Origin: Lichtheimia corymbifera B2541
Taxonomy: Eukaryota > Mucoromycota > Mucoromycetes > Mucorales > Lichtheimiaceae
Assembly (NCBI GenBank): GCA_000697475.1
Contig: JNEU01001064.1
Location: 62,001-126,000, forward strand
Reading direction: 5' to 3'
DNA length: 64,000 nucleotides
The notes under the pieces were generated by a model. It ran no database searches. It was not told where the DNA came from and worked only from the letters and a program-made list of their open reading frames with translations. A program made the position numbers and the translations under genes. Below, piece by piece: positions 27,401 through 38,336 of this stretch (the first letter of the stretch is position 1; each line of letters opens with the position of its first letter).

Positions 27401-27482
27401 GTGAGTGTGTAAATATGTGCGTGAGAATGTTGGATGGGAAAAAAATCGCATGGTGAGTCGTAAAATGATTGGATTTGGGCAT

Positions 27483-28350
27483 TTATGAGTAGGTGTCGAC
27501 CAAAGTATCGCGTAATTCGTTGACGATGGCGGTAGGTTGTGCGTCCTGGAGCTTGAAGATGCTTTCGATAACGCTCAACTCTGTTGAAGTGGTATCCATG
27601 CCTGCAAAAGCAGACCAATCGTTGACGACACAGCCTGCACCAATAACATCCGAGCCACGATTGACTGTACCAGCAACCAAAGGAATTTGCAACAACGATG
27701 ACAATTCATCTTGATCTTGAATAGAAGTACGAGGATGCACCAAACCACCTTGGTTACTCAATGCACAGTAGGCTCCAACCAATACGTTGTCAGCAACGGT
27801 TTGTCTGAATACTTCGACTTGAAGGGTGTCTGCAATGATTTCCTCGGTCTCACGATCGATATCTGGATGGCACAAGGCGACGTAATCATTGCAAGCAATC
27901 ACATTGCCAAGAGCTGACAATCGTTCTTCCACACGCTGCACAGCCACCTTGTCGGGAAGCGAGTTGCGCAAATGCTGCAATTCTTGATCAGTGGTAGTGC
28001 TGGGGACAAGGAGGCCGTTCTTGTTGCCTGCCGTCAAACGGCCAATGATACGGGTACCGGCAATAGAAGTATGCACGATGGGAATAACATCACCGAGCTC
28101 GCCTTCGAAAACACTAATAAGAGAGAATCAATATCTGTGTCATGTGCTGTTCATATCATCACACAACATACCTGTAAAAGTTTTCGGAACCACCCAAGGC
28201 AACAAGACAATAAGAGTTGGTAAGGCGCGAAAAGACGCCGATTTCGTTGCTGTTTTCAAATTGGGCACCTGGATTCGAACAAGATCGTCGAGTCAATACA
28301 ATGTCGACACTCAATCAAGGTGATCAAAGAAGATACTTACGGACAGCCAT
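27483..28350 (-). CDS. TIF6: Eukaryotic translation initiation factor 6
   Basis: eIF6 binds the 60S subunit, prevents premature joining with 40S and is needed for 60S biogenesis. The first exon is only 10 nt (28341-28350, encoding MAV and the first base of the next codon). The second exon begins [20 protein letters not shown], giving the conserved eIF6 start. A further intron precedes the long last exon with [85 protein letters not shown] and [13 protein letters not shown]. It ends LVDTYS at 27483. About 246 residues, the normal length. Assignment is certain. Confidence 0.97.
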
Positions 28351-29709
28351 GATATGTAAGAACGGTAGAAAGTGAAGTAAGCAAAAAAAGCTTGCTGGAA
28401 ACGCCGCTCGCCTTGGCCACCGCCTTTAAATCCTCTCGATCCGCAGCACAAGCCGCAGCAGTACAACAGTATTATCCCGCTCTATATTCTAATGGCGCAG
28501 CATCATTGTTCTTTTTCATTATGCCGCAGTAACATTTGTTCATCCTTGCCACTACGGCTGGCTACTCATTGGGCTCCCACACAACTTTTACTACCAATGT
28601 CATTAACCGGAATTCCTCCCTTTGCTTCTTTGCTTTCACCCCGCCGTAATCGTAGTAGTAGACACTTTCACTCATTCACTCATTTACCTCTATTCCTGAT
28701 ATGCATAAAATATTCCTTTGTATCCCTCCTGCTTTGAATAAATAGAACAACTGCTTCTTGGTGTGTACAAAAACATGATGGAATGCTGGTTTGCGTAGTA
28801 AGTTTATAAGCGAAGTTATAGTTGGTCTCCTACAAAGGCCGCTCACCTGATTATGTTTCTATGTGTTCACATCCCTTTAAGAAAGTGGAACCTTCTCTAG
28901 AAGCGCAGTTCTCAGTAGCTCGATATATGTTTTCATTAGTTGACATACGACATGCACCATGGAATATAGTACTCCTCCTCCTCCTCCATATTACGAAAGC
29001 AATGAATGTTACAATGCGCTCTTTGTTTCATTACTTTGACTACAACGGTAATAAAGGAGCTACCCAGTTATAATGCATCTTCCTTAATACAGGTGAAAGC
29101 CATACAAATTATATTGACACAAGGAACATCTCGCTATTATGGATTACTATCATCAGCTCTTATCAATGCGCACTCTTCGTTAGTGAGACTGCTGGGCTTT
29201 GAGTGGACAAATACAAAACGTAATGTCGATGAGACAAGAATAGGGATGCATTATTGCGCACCGACCCAGCACATGAAAGTTGAACACCAATGAGTAATCT
29301 TTTAGTCAGCCTAGTCAATTTGCTTGCTGGGAGTTATGACTGATCCAAATCCGATTCAAAGCTATGCAGAACGCGTGCCATGACTTTAAGGATCTTCAAG
29401 TGTAGCCATTTAATTCTCGCGTATGGCAACGTTTCAATCCAAGGACCACCACTATGCAACACAAATCATTCCTTTGTTTCCCTTTCATCATTCTACCATT
29501 AGATCCTCCAAAGAATCAACCCTTTCGGTTTCAAACACTTTTCACACCATCACCTTTTAAAATGAAAAGCTGCAACCCCCCTCATGGCAATGATCAACCC
29601 CACTTCCATGTTCCCTGACTGCCAACAACAACATATCCCGAACGACATCAATCCGTAACCAGCAAGCAAATGTTGTGTATTCAAATAATTGTTCTACTCG
29701 TCTCTTGGT

Positions 29710-29731
29710 CTATATATATATATATATATAT
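29710..29731. repeat. (TA)n microsatellite
   Basis: About eleven TA dinucleotides in a row. Confidence 0.9.
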
Positions 29732-30810
29732 CTTTTGCATCGTCTCAGCTATGAAAATGGCTCGGCACCTCCATAAGCAATCGTAGAGGGAGCAATTCAT
29801 CAATGCGTTCAAGTCTTTGGCCATGACGACGGATAACAATATCGCGGTATGCCGAGTTGGAAGAGGAAGATGTTGCTGCACATACAAGTTGACCAGGATG
29901 TCGACTACTGCATGTTCGCCGTTTCCAGCAATCCATTCGCTTTATATATCGACGTTGTATTCTTGCTTGTAAGCAATCCAGACAAGTTGAGCAATAAAAG
30001 GTGAAACGACATATATGACTGTAAAAGAGTGGTAACTAAGACCGTGTCTACTCCAACACTACTGTAGCTTACAGATGCTATATCGTGGTTGACACGTAAG
30101 CCGTGTTGACCTTGTCGGCATTGGCCAGTTGGAAAGTAGCTGTCATAAGCGGATCTTGCATAGACGATCAAAAGAATCAAGACATGGCGTTCAAAGACCA
30201 CCACTTTTTGCACCACAGTGTCGTTTTTTCTTAAATGTCGTAGCTCATAAGTGTTGTATCTGTCATTGCTGCTTTCAAGGGTTGTTGCATTGGCTGGCAA
30301 TTGTGATAGAGAGAATGTATAAAGTAAGGCTGTTGCTGAGATGCAGCTACCCATTTAATTCTGAGTTTGAAATTCTCCGCGGGGGTAGCCCCACCCACAC
30401 AAACTGCACCTCTTGACACCAAAAAGCCCTTTGATCAACCTTTTAACGTCTTTTAAAGTTCTTCCTGAATATATTGATCGCTGATACTACCTTCATTACA
30501 TCGGGAAAAATTTTCTCTTTAATCTGATGTGCATAAATTAACGATTACAGCACATTCGCCCTTTCCTAATTAAGAAATTTTGTGGTTTATATAGCACCGA
30601 GCGGTTTAAAAAATATGATACGTGTGATGTGCCAGACGTGGTGTAATAACAATGTAAAGTGAGGAAAGGGGGATTCTTATAACTCGGTAGTCCTTTGACA
30701 GATGTAGACAATAAAAGATATAATAATGCGTTCCTGTACCGTTCTGACCACGTCGTTCTGATACCAGGCAACCACAAAATTAGAGAAAGAAAACGATGAT
30801 TCTAAAAAGT

Positions 30811-31083
30811 TTATTTTGATGTCCCTTTTACTGGCAAGGGATCAGCCACAGAAAAGGTTTCACATTCATGCAAAAAACATTGGCCATGTATAATAAGGAG
30901 GAAGGGAGCCGCTTGTGGGCTGCAGGCTGCCACTTCACTCCGACCAATGATCCACCAGACTACTTCTACTCCAAATTGCTCCACAACGATCCTCCCAAAT
31001 AAGATGGCGTCTTCAATATCGATATCCTTGGCTACTCCGCTACACCACGGTACTTCTTTCATCAACATACAACGACTTTCCAA
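30811..31083 (-). CDS. Hypothetical ORF, 90 residues
   Basis: Open frame beginning MESRCMLMKEVPW with alternating hydrophobic and charged residues (DIEDAILFGRIVVEQFGVEVVWW) and ending LPVKGTSK. No domain recognised, no splice support, and it lies just upstream of a tRNA gene on the other strand. It may be chance or a relic. Confidence 0.2.
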   Translation of the reverse strand: MESRCMLMKEVPWCSGVAKDIDIEDAILFGRIVVEQFGVEVVWWIIGRSEVAACSPQAAPFLLIIHGQCFLHECETFSVADPLPVKGTSK

Positions 31084-31144
31084 ACCAGGCAGGCCACCAG
31101 TATATATATCACCACGCGCCGTGTCAATAAGAACAACAGAAAAA

Positions 31145-31216
31145 TCCTCTATGGTCTAGTGGCTAGGATCCCGGTCTCTCACACCGGTGGCCCGGGTTCA
31201 ATTCCCGGTGGGGGAA
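31145..31216 (+). tRNA. tRNA-Glu (anticodon CTC)
   Basis: A 72 nt cloverleaf. The acceptor stem pairs TCCTCTA with TGGGGGA (with two G-U pairs), and a discriminator A follows. The D arm contains the AGTGG box. The anticodon stem CCGGT/ACCGG encloses the loop CTCTCAC, giving anticodon CTC. The T arm is CCGGG, TTCAATT, CCCGG. The internal A and B boxes match the consensus. No intron and no encoded CCA, as expected for a nuclear eukaryotic tRNA. A T-rich run about 90 bp downstream could contribute to Pol III termination. Confidence 0.96.
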
Positions 31217-32279
31217 CTCTGAATCTGTGAAATGTTCAAATTCGACGGTTTTGCACTTTTTGAAAACGAGGTCACGTGACCTATCTGTCTGTCGTCCCAA
31301 CTTTTTTTTATAATCCCTTTTTCTTACGCAGGATGTGCTGATTTTAGGGAGAAAAGCAATGCTGTGATTTGTGTTGCATGCAGCGAATGTACCTTTTCAA
31401 ATGAAAAGTGCAAGTGTTTATGCTCATCGTGCATATCTAAATTTCACATGCAATGCATAATGATATTTAATGGGTCACTAAAATATACATGATGATGATG
31501 ATGTCCGTCCCCTGACCAGAGCATGGATTCCATATGATAGGTATAACTGAAGGAGCGTAAAGTCTGGTAAGCCTTCGTCATTATTGCCTTTGTAGGCTAT
31601 CTAAACGTTGGTGGGGTTTGTTGTTTATTTGGATCCATGTAAATATTATCATTAAATGAAAGGAGTGTACAGATGGTTCTTAGAAACCTCGCAAAGGAGG
31701 AGTCATTGGGGGAGAGAAATAAATCATTATCAATCCTCTATACCTTTCATTGTGATATCAGACAAAGACTCAGGGCTCATGTTTAATGGTTGTTGAGATG
31801 AGCTATTCAGAGGGGAATGTTTTGATGATCGACATAAGCAATGATCTGGATTAATTAAAGTGCATGTGTGGATTGTGGAGGTGCAGCAGTGATTCATAGG
31901 CATGATTTATTCATAGCAAAAGTAGATATATGGAATGACATAGAAAGTGGCTACAATGAATCATTTAAAGATCGTTGGGTTGACAGCAGCATGATGATGA
32001 TTGCATTACATGTCAAAGATGAAGGCGAGGAGGAGATGTGTGTAATGAATGAATGATAAGCTAATAGTGCTTATGACATTTACTCAGGGTTGAAGCCTAA
32101 CGCCTTGCAGGGATGGGGTGCGAGATAGAGTATACATGGACTTCTCATAATAATTGCAGCGGCATGGTAACGATAGATCGACAACCACCCTGATTCATCT
32201 GACTTTGTATCAACGTTCAACAAAGTTCCCCAAGCACCGGCGAACTTGCAGTTGCACTTCTCTCTTTTTCTCCCTTTGA
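31217..32279. other. Intergenic region downstream of the tRNA
   Basis: No supported gene. It carries a short GAT-repeat run near 31487-31502 and small ORFs without domains. The last ~100 bp, ending in a CT-rich tract, are the leader of the following gene. Confidence 0.5.
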
Positions 32280-34391
32280 ATGATTGCGTTGCCCATGTCG
32301 CGAGAAGTGGATACGCCACGACCCATTGTAATAGACCACTTTCTCAAGGAAGCTCTTCAGATTCTAAAGCATGCCAGCATGGCGGTGACAGCACCTGACA
32401 GCAACACCACCACCAGTAGTACCAGTACCAACAGCAGCAGCAGCAGCAGCAGTGACCAGGGACATGAGGAGGGCGACAACGACATTGAGGGCGGATCAGT
32501 TACTTGGAGGTTGAACTTTACGTCTTCCATGATAACGCTTGACACCAACATTCTAACGATTGCTGGATTGGACAAGGTGATTGAGCAGTTGAGCGTCAAT
32601 GTGCAGCCAAGGCCTGTAACGAACAGCAGCAGCAACAACACGAGTATCCAAGGACGACGAGGAGGACGACGGCAACGGGGAGAAGCGATCTATGGCGACG
32701 TAGATCAGCATGATGTACCAGGCTTCCTACACGCGGTATCCATGGCATTGCATCTATCGTCAGTATTCCCATTACCTAAAGCCGACATGTTCCGTCAATT
32801 CAACTCGATGCAGCTGATGCATCAATGCGTACAAGCGTTTGTGATGTGTGACGGAGCCATCTATTTCAACATCCCACAGCTTTTGCAGCAAACTGATAAG
32901 GTACTTTCAAATCCATCAGCATCCAAAGAGTACCCGGTTGAAACGCTCCTAGTGCTTAGCATATGCACTGTAATGATTCGACATGTCATGGTTCATAAAC
33001 GAGGTCATCCAGCGGTTGCCACTGGGCTTATGCAAGCATACTATTCACACGCACGGATCCTCTTGCAAGATTTATTTGATATTCATCATATTTGTGTCAT
33101 CCAATCCCTGCTGTTGCTATCGCTTTATCCCAAAGGACATGTGGATATGATATCTCCTTCTCGCATCCAATCACCCTTACTTGCTATGACGGTTCGGATG
33201 GCGCTAGCGATGAATCTTCATCAATTGGACGCAGATCGACTCTTGGAAGAGCAGCAGCAGCAGCAGCAGCAGCAAGAAGAGAATTCGGAGGATAAGGAAA
33301 AGTTGAGACGATTAGCGTGGATGATACTTTGTGCCGATTACTTTGCCGAAAGGAATGAGTCAGGTCAGATGGGGCGAATCAATGTGACAAATTGGCAAGT
33401 GGATTTCCCTCGGCCATTATCGGGAGAATCACCCTACACGCAAAGGCGAGTCGAGTATCTATCTCAGTACAGCCGCATCGTTATGCTCCGCAAAATGAAT
33501 CTCTTTGGATCAGCTTACCGCATTGTACTACGATCACCACGCGCACTCGAATCATCCATGGATGAAATGCTTTTCAAGACGTACATGAATACACCACCCA
33601 CTTTACAACTCAATCTCGACATTTCACTCATCGACAAGTACACCAAAACCGACATTGAACCATTATTATTACACGCTCTCTACTACGATACATTGATCTC
33701 CACCCATATCCCCTTCCTACCAAAGCATCATCTCGCATCCATCGATCGTGAACGACCTACACGTGAAGCATGTGTCTCTGACATTTATCAACGCATATGT
33801 CCCCAGCAACGCGTCTTCCTTCCTGATATTGCATCTTTCATCCATGGCAGCACTGTATCATCATCCGACATCATGGACAAGAGCAATAGCAATAGTAGTA
33901 GGAGCAGTAGCAATGAAGAAACGCCATCCAAGGACGATATCGAATTCCATAGCATTGTAGGATGTATTGAAGCAGCATCAAACTTGACATTAGTGCTTGA
34001 GATACTTTGCAGATTGGATCCTACCGGTTGTCATTGGTCACCCATCTATGGTGGTTTGGTTACGGTGCACTTGTATCATATGCTGGAAATCAATTCTGGA
34101 GATCTCAAAGTGAAGCACGTATGTCAAATCAACCTTGTGCGCACAATGCGGATATTGCAGCAGTCTGGTACTGTCTTTGCCGATTCAGCCATGTTGTATT
34201 TGGATCGAATATTGCGTCAATGGATCACTGTCAACCATGAAGAACCTACACAGCATCTTCAACGTCGTGTCGCAGAAACTATTCAAGGTCTAAAGAAATG
34301 TGCCAAAACACAACTCATGAAGAATAACAACAACCAGCAACAGCATGAACAACCACCATTCAACAATATCAAACTTGAAGAATCAGCATGA
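32280..34391 (+). CDS. Fungal transcription-factor middle-homology-region protein without a visible zinc cluster
   Basis: Single-exon gene of 703 codons. From about residue 150 to 420 it has the character of the fungal-specific transcription factor domain (Fungal_trans, MHR): LLVLSICTVMIRHVM, then AVATGLMQAYYSHARILL, IQSLLLLSLYP, MTVRMALAMNLHQLD, then LRRLAWMILCADYFAE (the conserved RR-x-W-W/I block) and VDFPRPL. Such domains normally follow a Zn2Cys6 cluster, but no C-x2-C-x6-C pattern is visible in this frame or just upstream. It may be a DNA-binding-less regulator or may lack an unseen upstream exon. A serine run (near 32430) and a glutamine run (near 33250) are encoded by AGC and CAG repeats. 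The acidic, Gln-rich C-terminus ends KLEESA. Confidence 0.75.
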   Translation: MIALPMSREVDTPRPIVIDHFLKEALQILKHASMAVTAPDSNTTTSSTSTNSSSSSSSDQGHEEGDNDIEGGSVTWRLNFTSSMITLDTNILTIAGLDKVIEQLSVNVQPRPVTNSSSNNTSIQGRRGGRRQRGEAIYGDVDQHDVPGFLHAVSMALHLSSVFPLPKADMFRQFNSMQLMHQCVQAFVMCDGAIYFNIPQLLQQTDKVLSNPSASKEYPVETLLVLSICTVMIRHVMVHKRGHPAVATGLMQAYYSHARILLQDLFDIHHICVIQSLLLLSLYPKGHVDMISPSRIQSPLLAMTVRMALAMNLHQLDADRLLEEQQQQQQQQEENSEDKEKLRRLAWMILCADYFAERNESGQMGRINVTNWQVDFPRPLSGESPYTQRRVEYLSQYSRIVMLRKMNLFGSAYRIVLRSPRALESSMDEMLFKTYMNTPPTLQLNLDISLIDKYTKTDIEPLLLHALYYDTLISTHIPFLPKHHLASIDRERPTREACVSDIYQRICPQQRVFLPDIASFIHGSTVSSSDIMDKSNSNSSRSSSNEETPSKDDIEFHSIVGCIEAASNLTLVLEILCRLDPTGCHWSPIYGGLVTVHLYHMLEINSGDLKVKHVCQINLVRTMRILQQSGTVFADSAMLYLDRILRQWITVNHEEPTQHLQRRVAETIQGLKKCAKTQLMKNNNNQQQHEQPPFNNIKLEESA

Positions 34392-34561
34392 TCCACACGC
34401 CTCCTTTTTTATCTTTTTGCTTTTTTCTAGCTCGTTCATTCCATCATCATCATCTGCTTGATTTCCCAATTATACCCCCAGCTACCCTTCACACATCTTG
34501 CTGCATCTGCATTCAACACACTCATTATTTGTAAACAAGGATTTATACATATACTTTGTGT

Positions 34562-35482
34562 TTATTCATTGTTGTTATGACAACCTGGATTCATTTCTCG
34601 GCTCATCATTTCCATCACCATCTGGTTACACATTTTTGCATAGGGGTTCTCTTGCACAGCAATGGTACGTGCAATGGGATTTCCAAATCGAGCTCCTATT
34701 GTTTTCCAAGGGGGTTGGAGGGCGGTGTTAGACACACACACATTCCATGTTTCTCACGCTCTCTTCTCCCACACCCTTTCTCATACATACCTTGTTCAAA
34801 ATCGATACGTGATCCTTCAGAATCTCCCTGACTACGCTTAAGAATAGCACGTTGTGTATATGCCTTGGATAATGTCAGCAATTGGGCAATGCATACACGA
34901 CTTGCATTTTTTTTCTTTTACCTGACGCAGAATAGAAGGTTGTCCTTTACCCAGAGTCGAAATAACTTTATCCAAATCATTCATAGCAGCTTCATTATTC
35001 TTCATCAATCGATGTACTTGTGCTCTAATAAAAGCCATTGATAAGCACACATAGGCCCCTTCACCTGCCTCCTTCCTCCATCGACCCACTTACCGGTTGT
35101 TATAGGCTGATGCATAGTCTGGTTCACGTGTGATACATTGATTAAGCACATCCAAAGCATCCTGTAACCGGCCTTCGTTGGCATGGTTGACAGCTTGCTT
35201 TTCCAAACCCTGGAGCTCTTTTAACAATTCAGGTGCAAATTCCTTTTCTAAAATCGGATGTTAGAGTATCTTACAATACAAGAATAATAATATGGACATA
35301 CATACCAGGCTTGTTCTCAACGGCTTGTTGGAGTGATGAAAAAGGTTGACCTTGTGCCTCTAATGATCATAGTCAGTATCATGTTCTGCTGCTGCCGCTG
35401 CTGCTCACATCATATACAAGGCACACATACCAGGGTTGAAGATGAATTCCAAAACGGCGTCGTCTGAAATGCTGGTGGTCAT
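34562..35482 (-). CDS. TTC36: TTC36-like tetratricopeptide repeat protein
   Basis: Small TPR protein matching the TTC36 (HBP21) family of animals by order of motifs. The start MTTSISDDAVLEFIFNPG at 35482 has the family N-terminus (DQAVLQAIFNP in animals). TPR helices follow: NEGRLQDALDVLNQCI, EPDYASAYNNR joined to AQVHRLMKNNEAAMNDLDKVI, then QRAILKRSQGDSEGSRIDFEQG. The C-terminal family signature, joined after the last intron, reads GARFGNPIARTIAVQENPYA followed by KMCNQMVMEMM. The stop is at 34562. Six or so exons. Its biochemical role is not established; TPRs usually mediate chaperone or protein contacts. Confidence 0.85.
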
Positions 35483-35762
35483 GTTGGTATATTTTGTGAT
35501 GTATGTGCGGGGTAAAGAAAGAAAAAAGAGATGAACAGCTGCAAAAGAAAACGTCGCATCTTGTTTAATAGGTTTCACAGGTCGTGGGAAAAATTGATTG
35601 GGTCTCGAGTCCAATTCCCCTTCATGCAGCGGACAATGTAAGGTCACGAGACCATCTATTCTTGTCCTTCCCCCCACACCTACCAGCCACTTTTTAAAGC
35701 AATGCTGTTCTAAAACGATTGTATTATGAAGGAATATATATATATAACATTATTGTTTAAGA

Positions 35763-38089
35763 TTACATATGTTGCTTCTTGAGAGTTTCAAGTTCTTGTT
35801 CCAAACGCTCACGTTTTTGTCTCTCCATATCCAACATGGCAGCCAAGTCAGAAATCTCCTTTCGTATAGGATCCAGTAGACGTTGCATTTCAGCTTCGAG
35901 AGGTGAAATATCACTACCACCACTACCATTGCTACTACTAGGCTGTGGAATGGGTTGAGATGACGATGAAGAAGGAGGTGGAAGCGGCATAGAACGTTTA
36001 GGCATGGGCGGTGGCGATTGTGGTTGTATCTCTGATTCAGTTACACTCTTTCGAGGAGGTGGTGATGGTACTGCTGCTGCTCCTGTAGATGTTTGACTCG
36101 TAGGTCGAGATCGTGTGGGTGGTACAGCTATTGTTGTTGTTGTTGTCAGTCATTATATACATATACCAAAGCTCTTTTTCCATATAACTTACGTGCACTA
36201 GGGGTTTTGGGAGGTCCACCCACCTATAACATAGATGGTCAATATATCACATATATCTAATCCAATATGCATTTACCTTTGGAGGCTTCGCCATGCTTGA
36301 AACGGATGTTCGATGATCACTGCTAGTAGGGCCTTCAGGACGAGGTGGTGCACCTGGTGTTGGAACAGGTCTTGAAGGACGTGTAGGATGCTCTGGTGAC
36401 TGTATCGATGATTGATCTTGTTTAGCTGCAATAGGTGGCAAATCAGGCGAAACAAGAGGAATAGAAGGCTGTCGTTTGTGAGTCCTTTTAGGTGGTTCAA
36501 TAGGAGCAGCAGCAGCAGCAACATTGCCAGATGAAGGAGGTCGTCTTGTTGGTAGGGGAGGAGATGTCACGGGGCGTGGTGGAGGTGGCTCAGTGCTTGT
36601 TGATGAAGCAGATGTACGATTGGTTAAAAGCGTTGTAGGTCGGGTTGCCACAGGAACAGGTGGTGGACGTGCCATAGAAGAAGGTGATGTCACTGATTCA
36701 CTACTACGACTTGAAGATGTGGATGGCTCGGTTTTAATGGTGGGTGGTCGAGTACGACGAGGTGGTGGGCGTTGCTGCTCTTCCAAGATTTGAACAAAGT
36801 TTGATGGGAATACGCCACTAGCGCCCGACTCATTGCTGCCCTTCCACCATCCTTGATCGTCAAGCTTTTCAATGATCGTCACATATTCACCACGCATCAG
36901 CTTGAGCTCATCTATGATCAATGTGATTAATGGATAATGCGAAAAAAGAATATCTTAAGCTTACCATCATTTTGTGGTTCATATTCATGTAACACCATGC
37001 CTATCAATTAACACATGATGAGAAGGTTGTGTGTGTGGTGATGTATTGTAGTACAATATTACCTTTTACTTGAGTAGAAGTTGTCGGCCCGTGATCCGAA
37101 GGCGATTGAGTAGTATGCTACGATAATCAACGTGATGGTCAGATGCATCCATCATAAAGAGTTGTTGTGGATCATCAGCAGACTACTACTACTTACCGGT
37201 GATGTCGTCGTGTCTTCATCAGCACTTTTGGGAGCCTTTTTACGTAAACCCATACCACCAGCAGCACCAGCAAGGATACTGCCAATTCCACCTTGCTTAA
37301 CACCGTAAGCAGCAAGTTTGAATGAATCTATCCAGATAGTCAATATACAGCGCTCCCAAATGAATCACAAAGTATTACTTACTCCTGTTACTCGTTGATG
37401 TCTCAGCCTCTTCCATTGTTTCCGTGCTATCGATTATCTTCACATGCTGAATATGAAAAAAAAAAAACGATAACGTGATGATGGGTGAGTGTGTGTGTGT
37501 GTGTGTATGATCGTCTTGGAAAAATATAACACTTACGTCTGCAGGAAATAACCCCACTTTTCCGTTGAGGCCGCCTTTCCACAATCCGTCGCCAATCGAT
37601 TGGTCGAGTACAGTAATAACGCCGTTTTTCCATAGTGCAAGCTGGTCAGGACCTTGAGGCTCATAGTCATTCACGATTCTCGCAAGCACAGGTCCTAGCA
37701 AGATGAACGATATCAACATCCCCATATCCATGCATGATTGTCACTATTCCATTACCTTCTGCCACAGTAGATAAAGCAGTACCAGTTGCCTTTACAAGAA
37801 ACTGAATAAAAGATGTCCGTGAGAATCATGCATATGTGTATAGCGAGTCCAATGTATACGCACGTTGCTTGGTACTAGACCTTGCTTTCCAGTAGCAGTA
37901 TCCTCCACTGTCCACCAGTCGTTATTGTCTGCGTTGAGTACTCGAAGTGTGTCACCAGGCTTTAGGTTCAGCTCATCGTCTTGCTGCGCTTCGTAAGCGT
38001 GCTTTGCTTGAAACAGCGAGTCTACATTCACACGCATTAGGAGCCGATAGGTGGTCATTGGAATGAGGAGTGTGTGTCTTACCATGCAT
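35763..38089 (-). CDS. Three-SH3-domain endocytic adaptor (CIN85/CD2AP-like)
   Basis: Scaffold with three SH3 domains, a proline-rich region and a C-terminal coiled coil, the layout of CIN85/CD2AP; fungal Sla1 is a possible relative. The first exon is 7 nt (38083-38089, ATGCATG) and joins DSLFQAKHAYEAQQDDELNL. SH3-1 ends GKQGLVPSNV. SH3-2 contains NDYEPQGPDQLALW and GLWKGGLNGKVGLFPADV. A linker with LAAYGVKQGGIGSILAGA precedes SH3-3: MVLHEYEPQNDDELKLM, GWWKGSNESGASGVFPSNF. Then come many PxxP motifs (RPPPVPVATRP, PPPRPVTSPPLP). The final coiled coil, LLDPIRKEISDLAAMLDMER, ends KKQHM. Likely acts at cortical actin/endocytic sites. About ten exons. Confidence 0.85.
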
Positions 38090-38336
38090 TGCTGTGTGAA
38101 TAAACGTGTACTAATGGCTAGTTGCAAAGGCGCTTGGGGGAGAAAGTGTAGAAAAACGCGCAAAAAGGGTTGCCGAGAGCTTACCGTTGAACAAAAGAAA
38201 ACTATAAGTCCGAAACTCTAAAGAACGGTTACCGGGCTAACCATTCTGGCGACACACAGTTATGCAGCCGTGATTGTACGAAAACAATGAACAATGTCAT
38301 TTTATTATGTCCCAATATTGACTTGTATATACGGTA

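Larger units (their letters stand above)
28351..31144. other. Gene-poor intergenic region
   Basis: No confident gene. It has short ORFs in all frames, an AT microsatellite (29710-29731) and a possibly decayed reading frame on the minus strand (29745-30354, see findings). An ORF of 90 codons at 30811-31083 (minus) reads MESRCMLMKEVPW and looks protein-like in composition but has no recognised domain. Confidence 0.5.

Noticed and set aside
28822..29293. Two overlapping plus-strand ORFs of 83 and 95 codons
   Set aside because: No domain, no coding bias visible and no splice partners.
31487..31552. Possible C/D-box snoRNA (TGATGA-like run followed by CTGA)
   Set aside because: The C-box-like sequence is part of a GAT repeat, and no terminal stem can be formed around the boxes.
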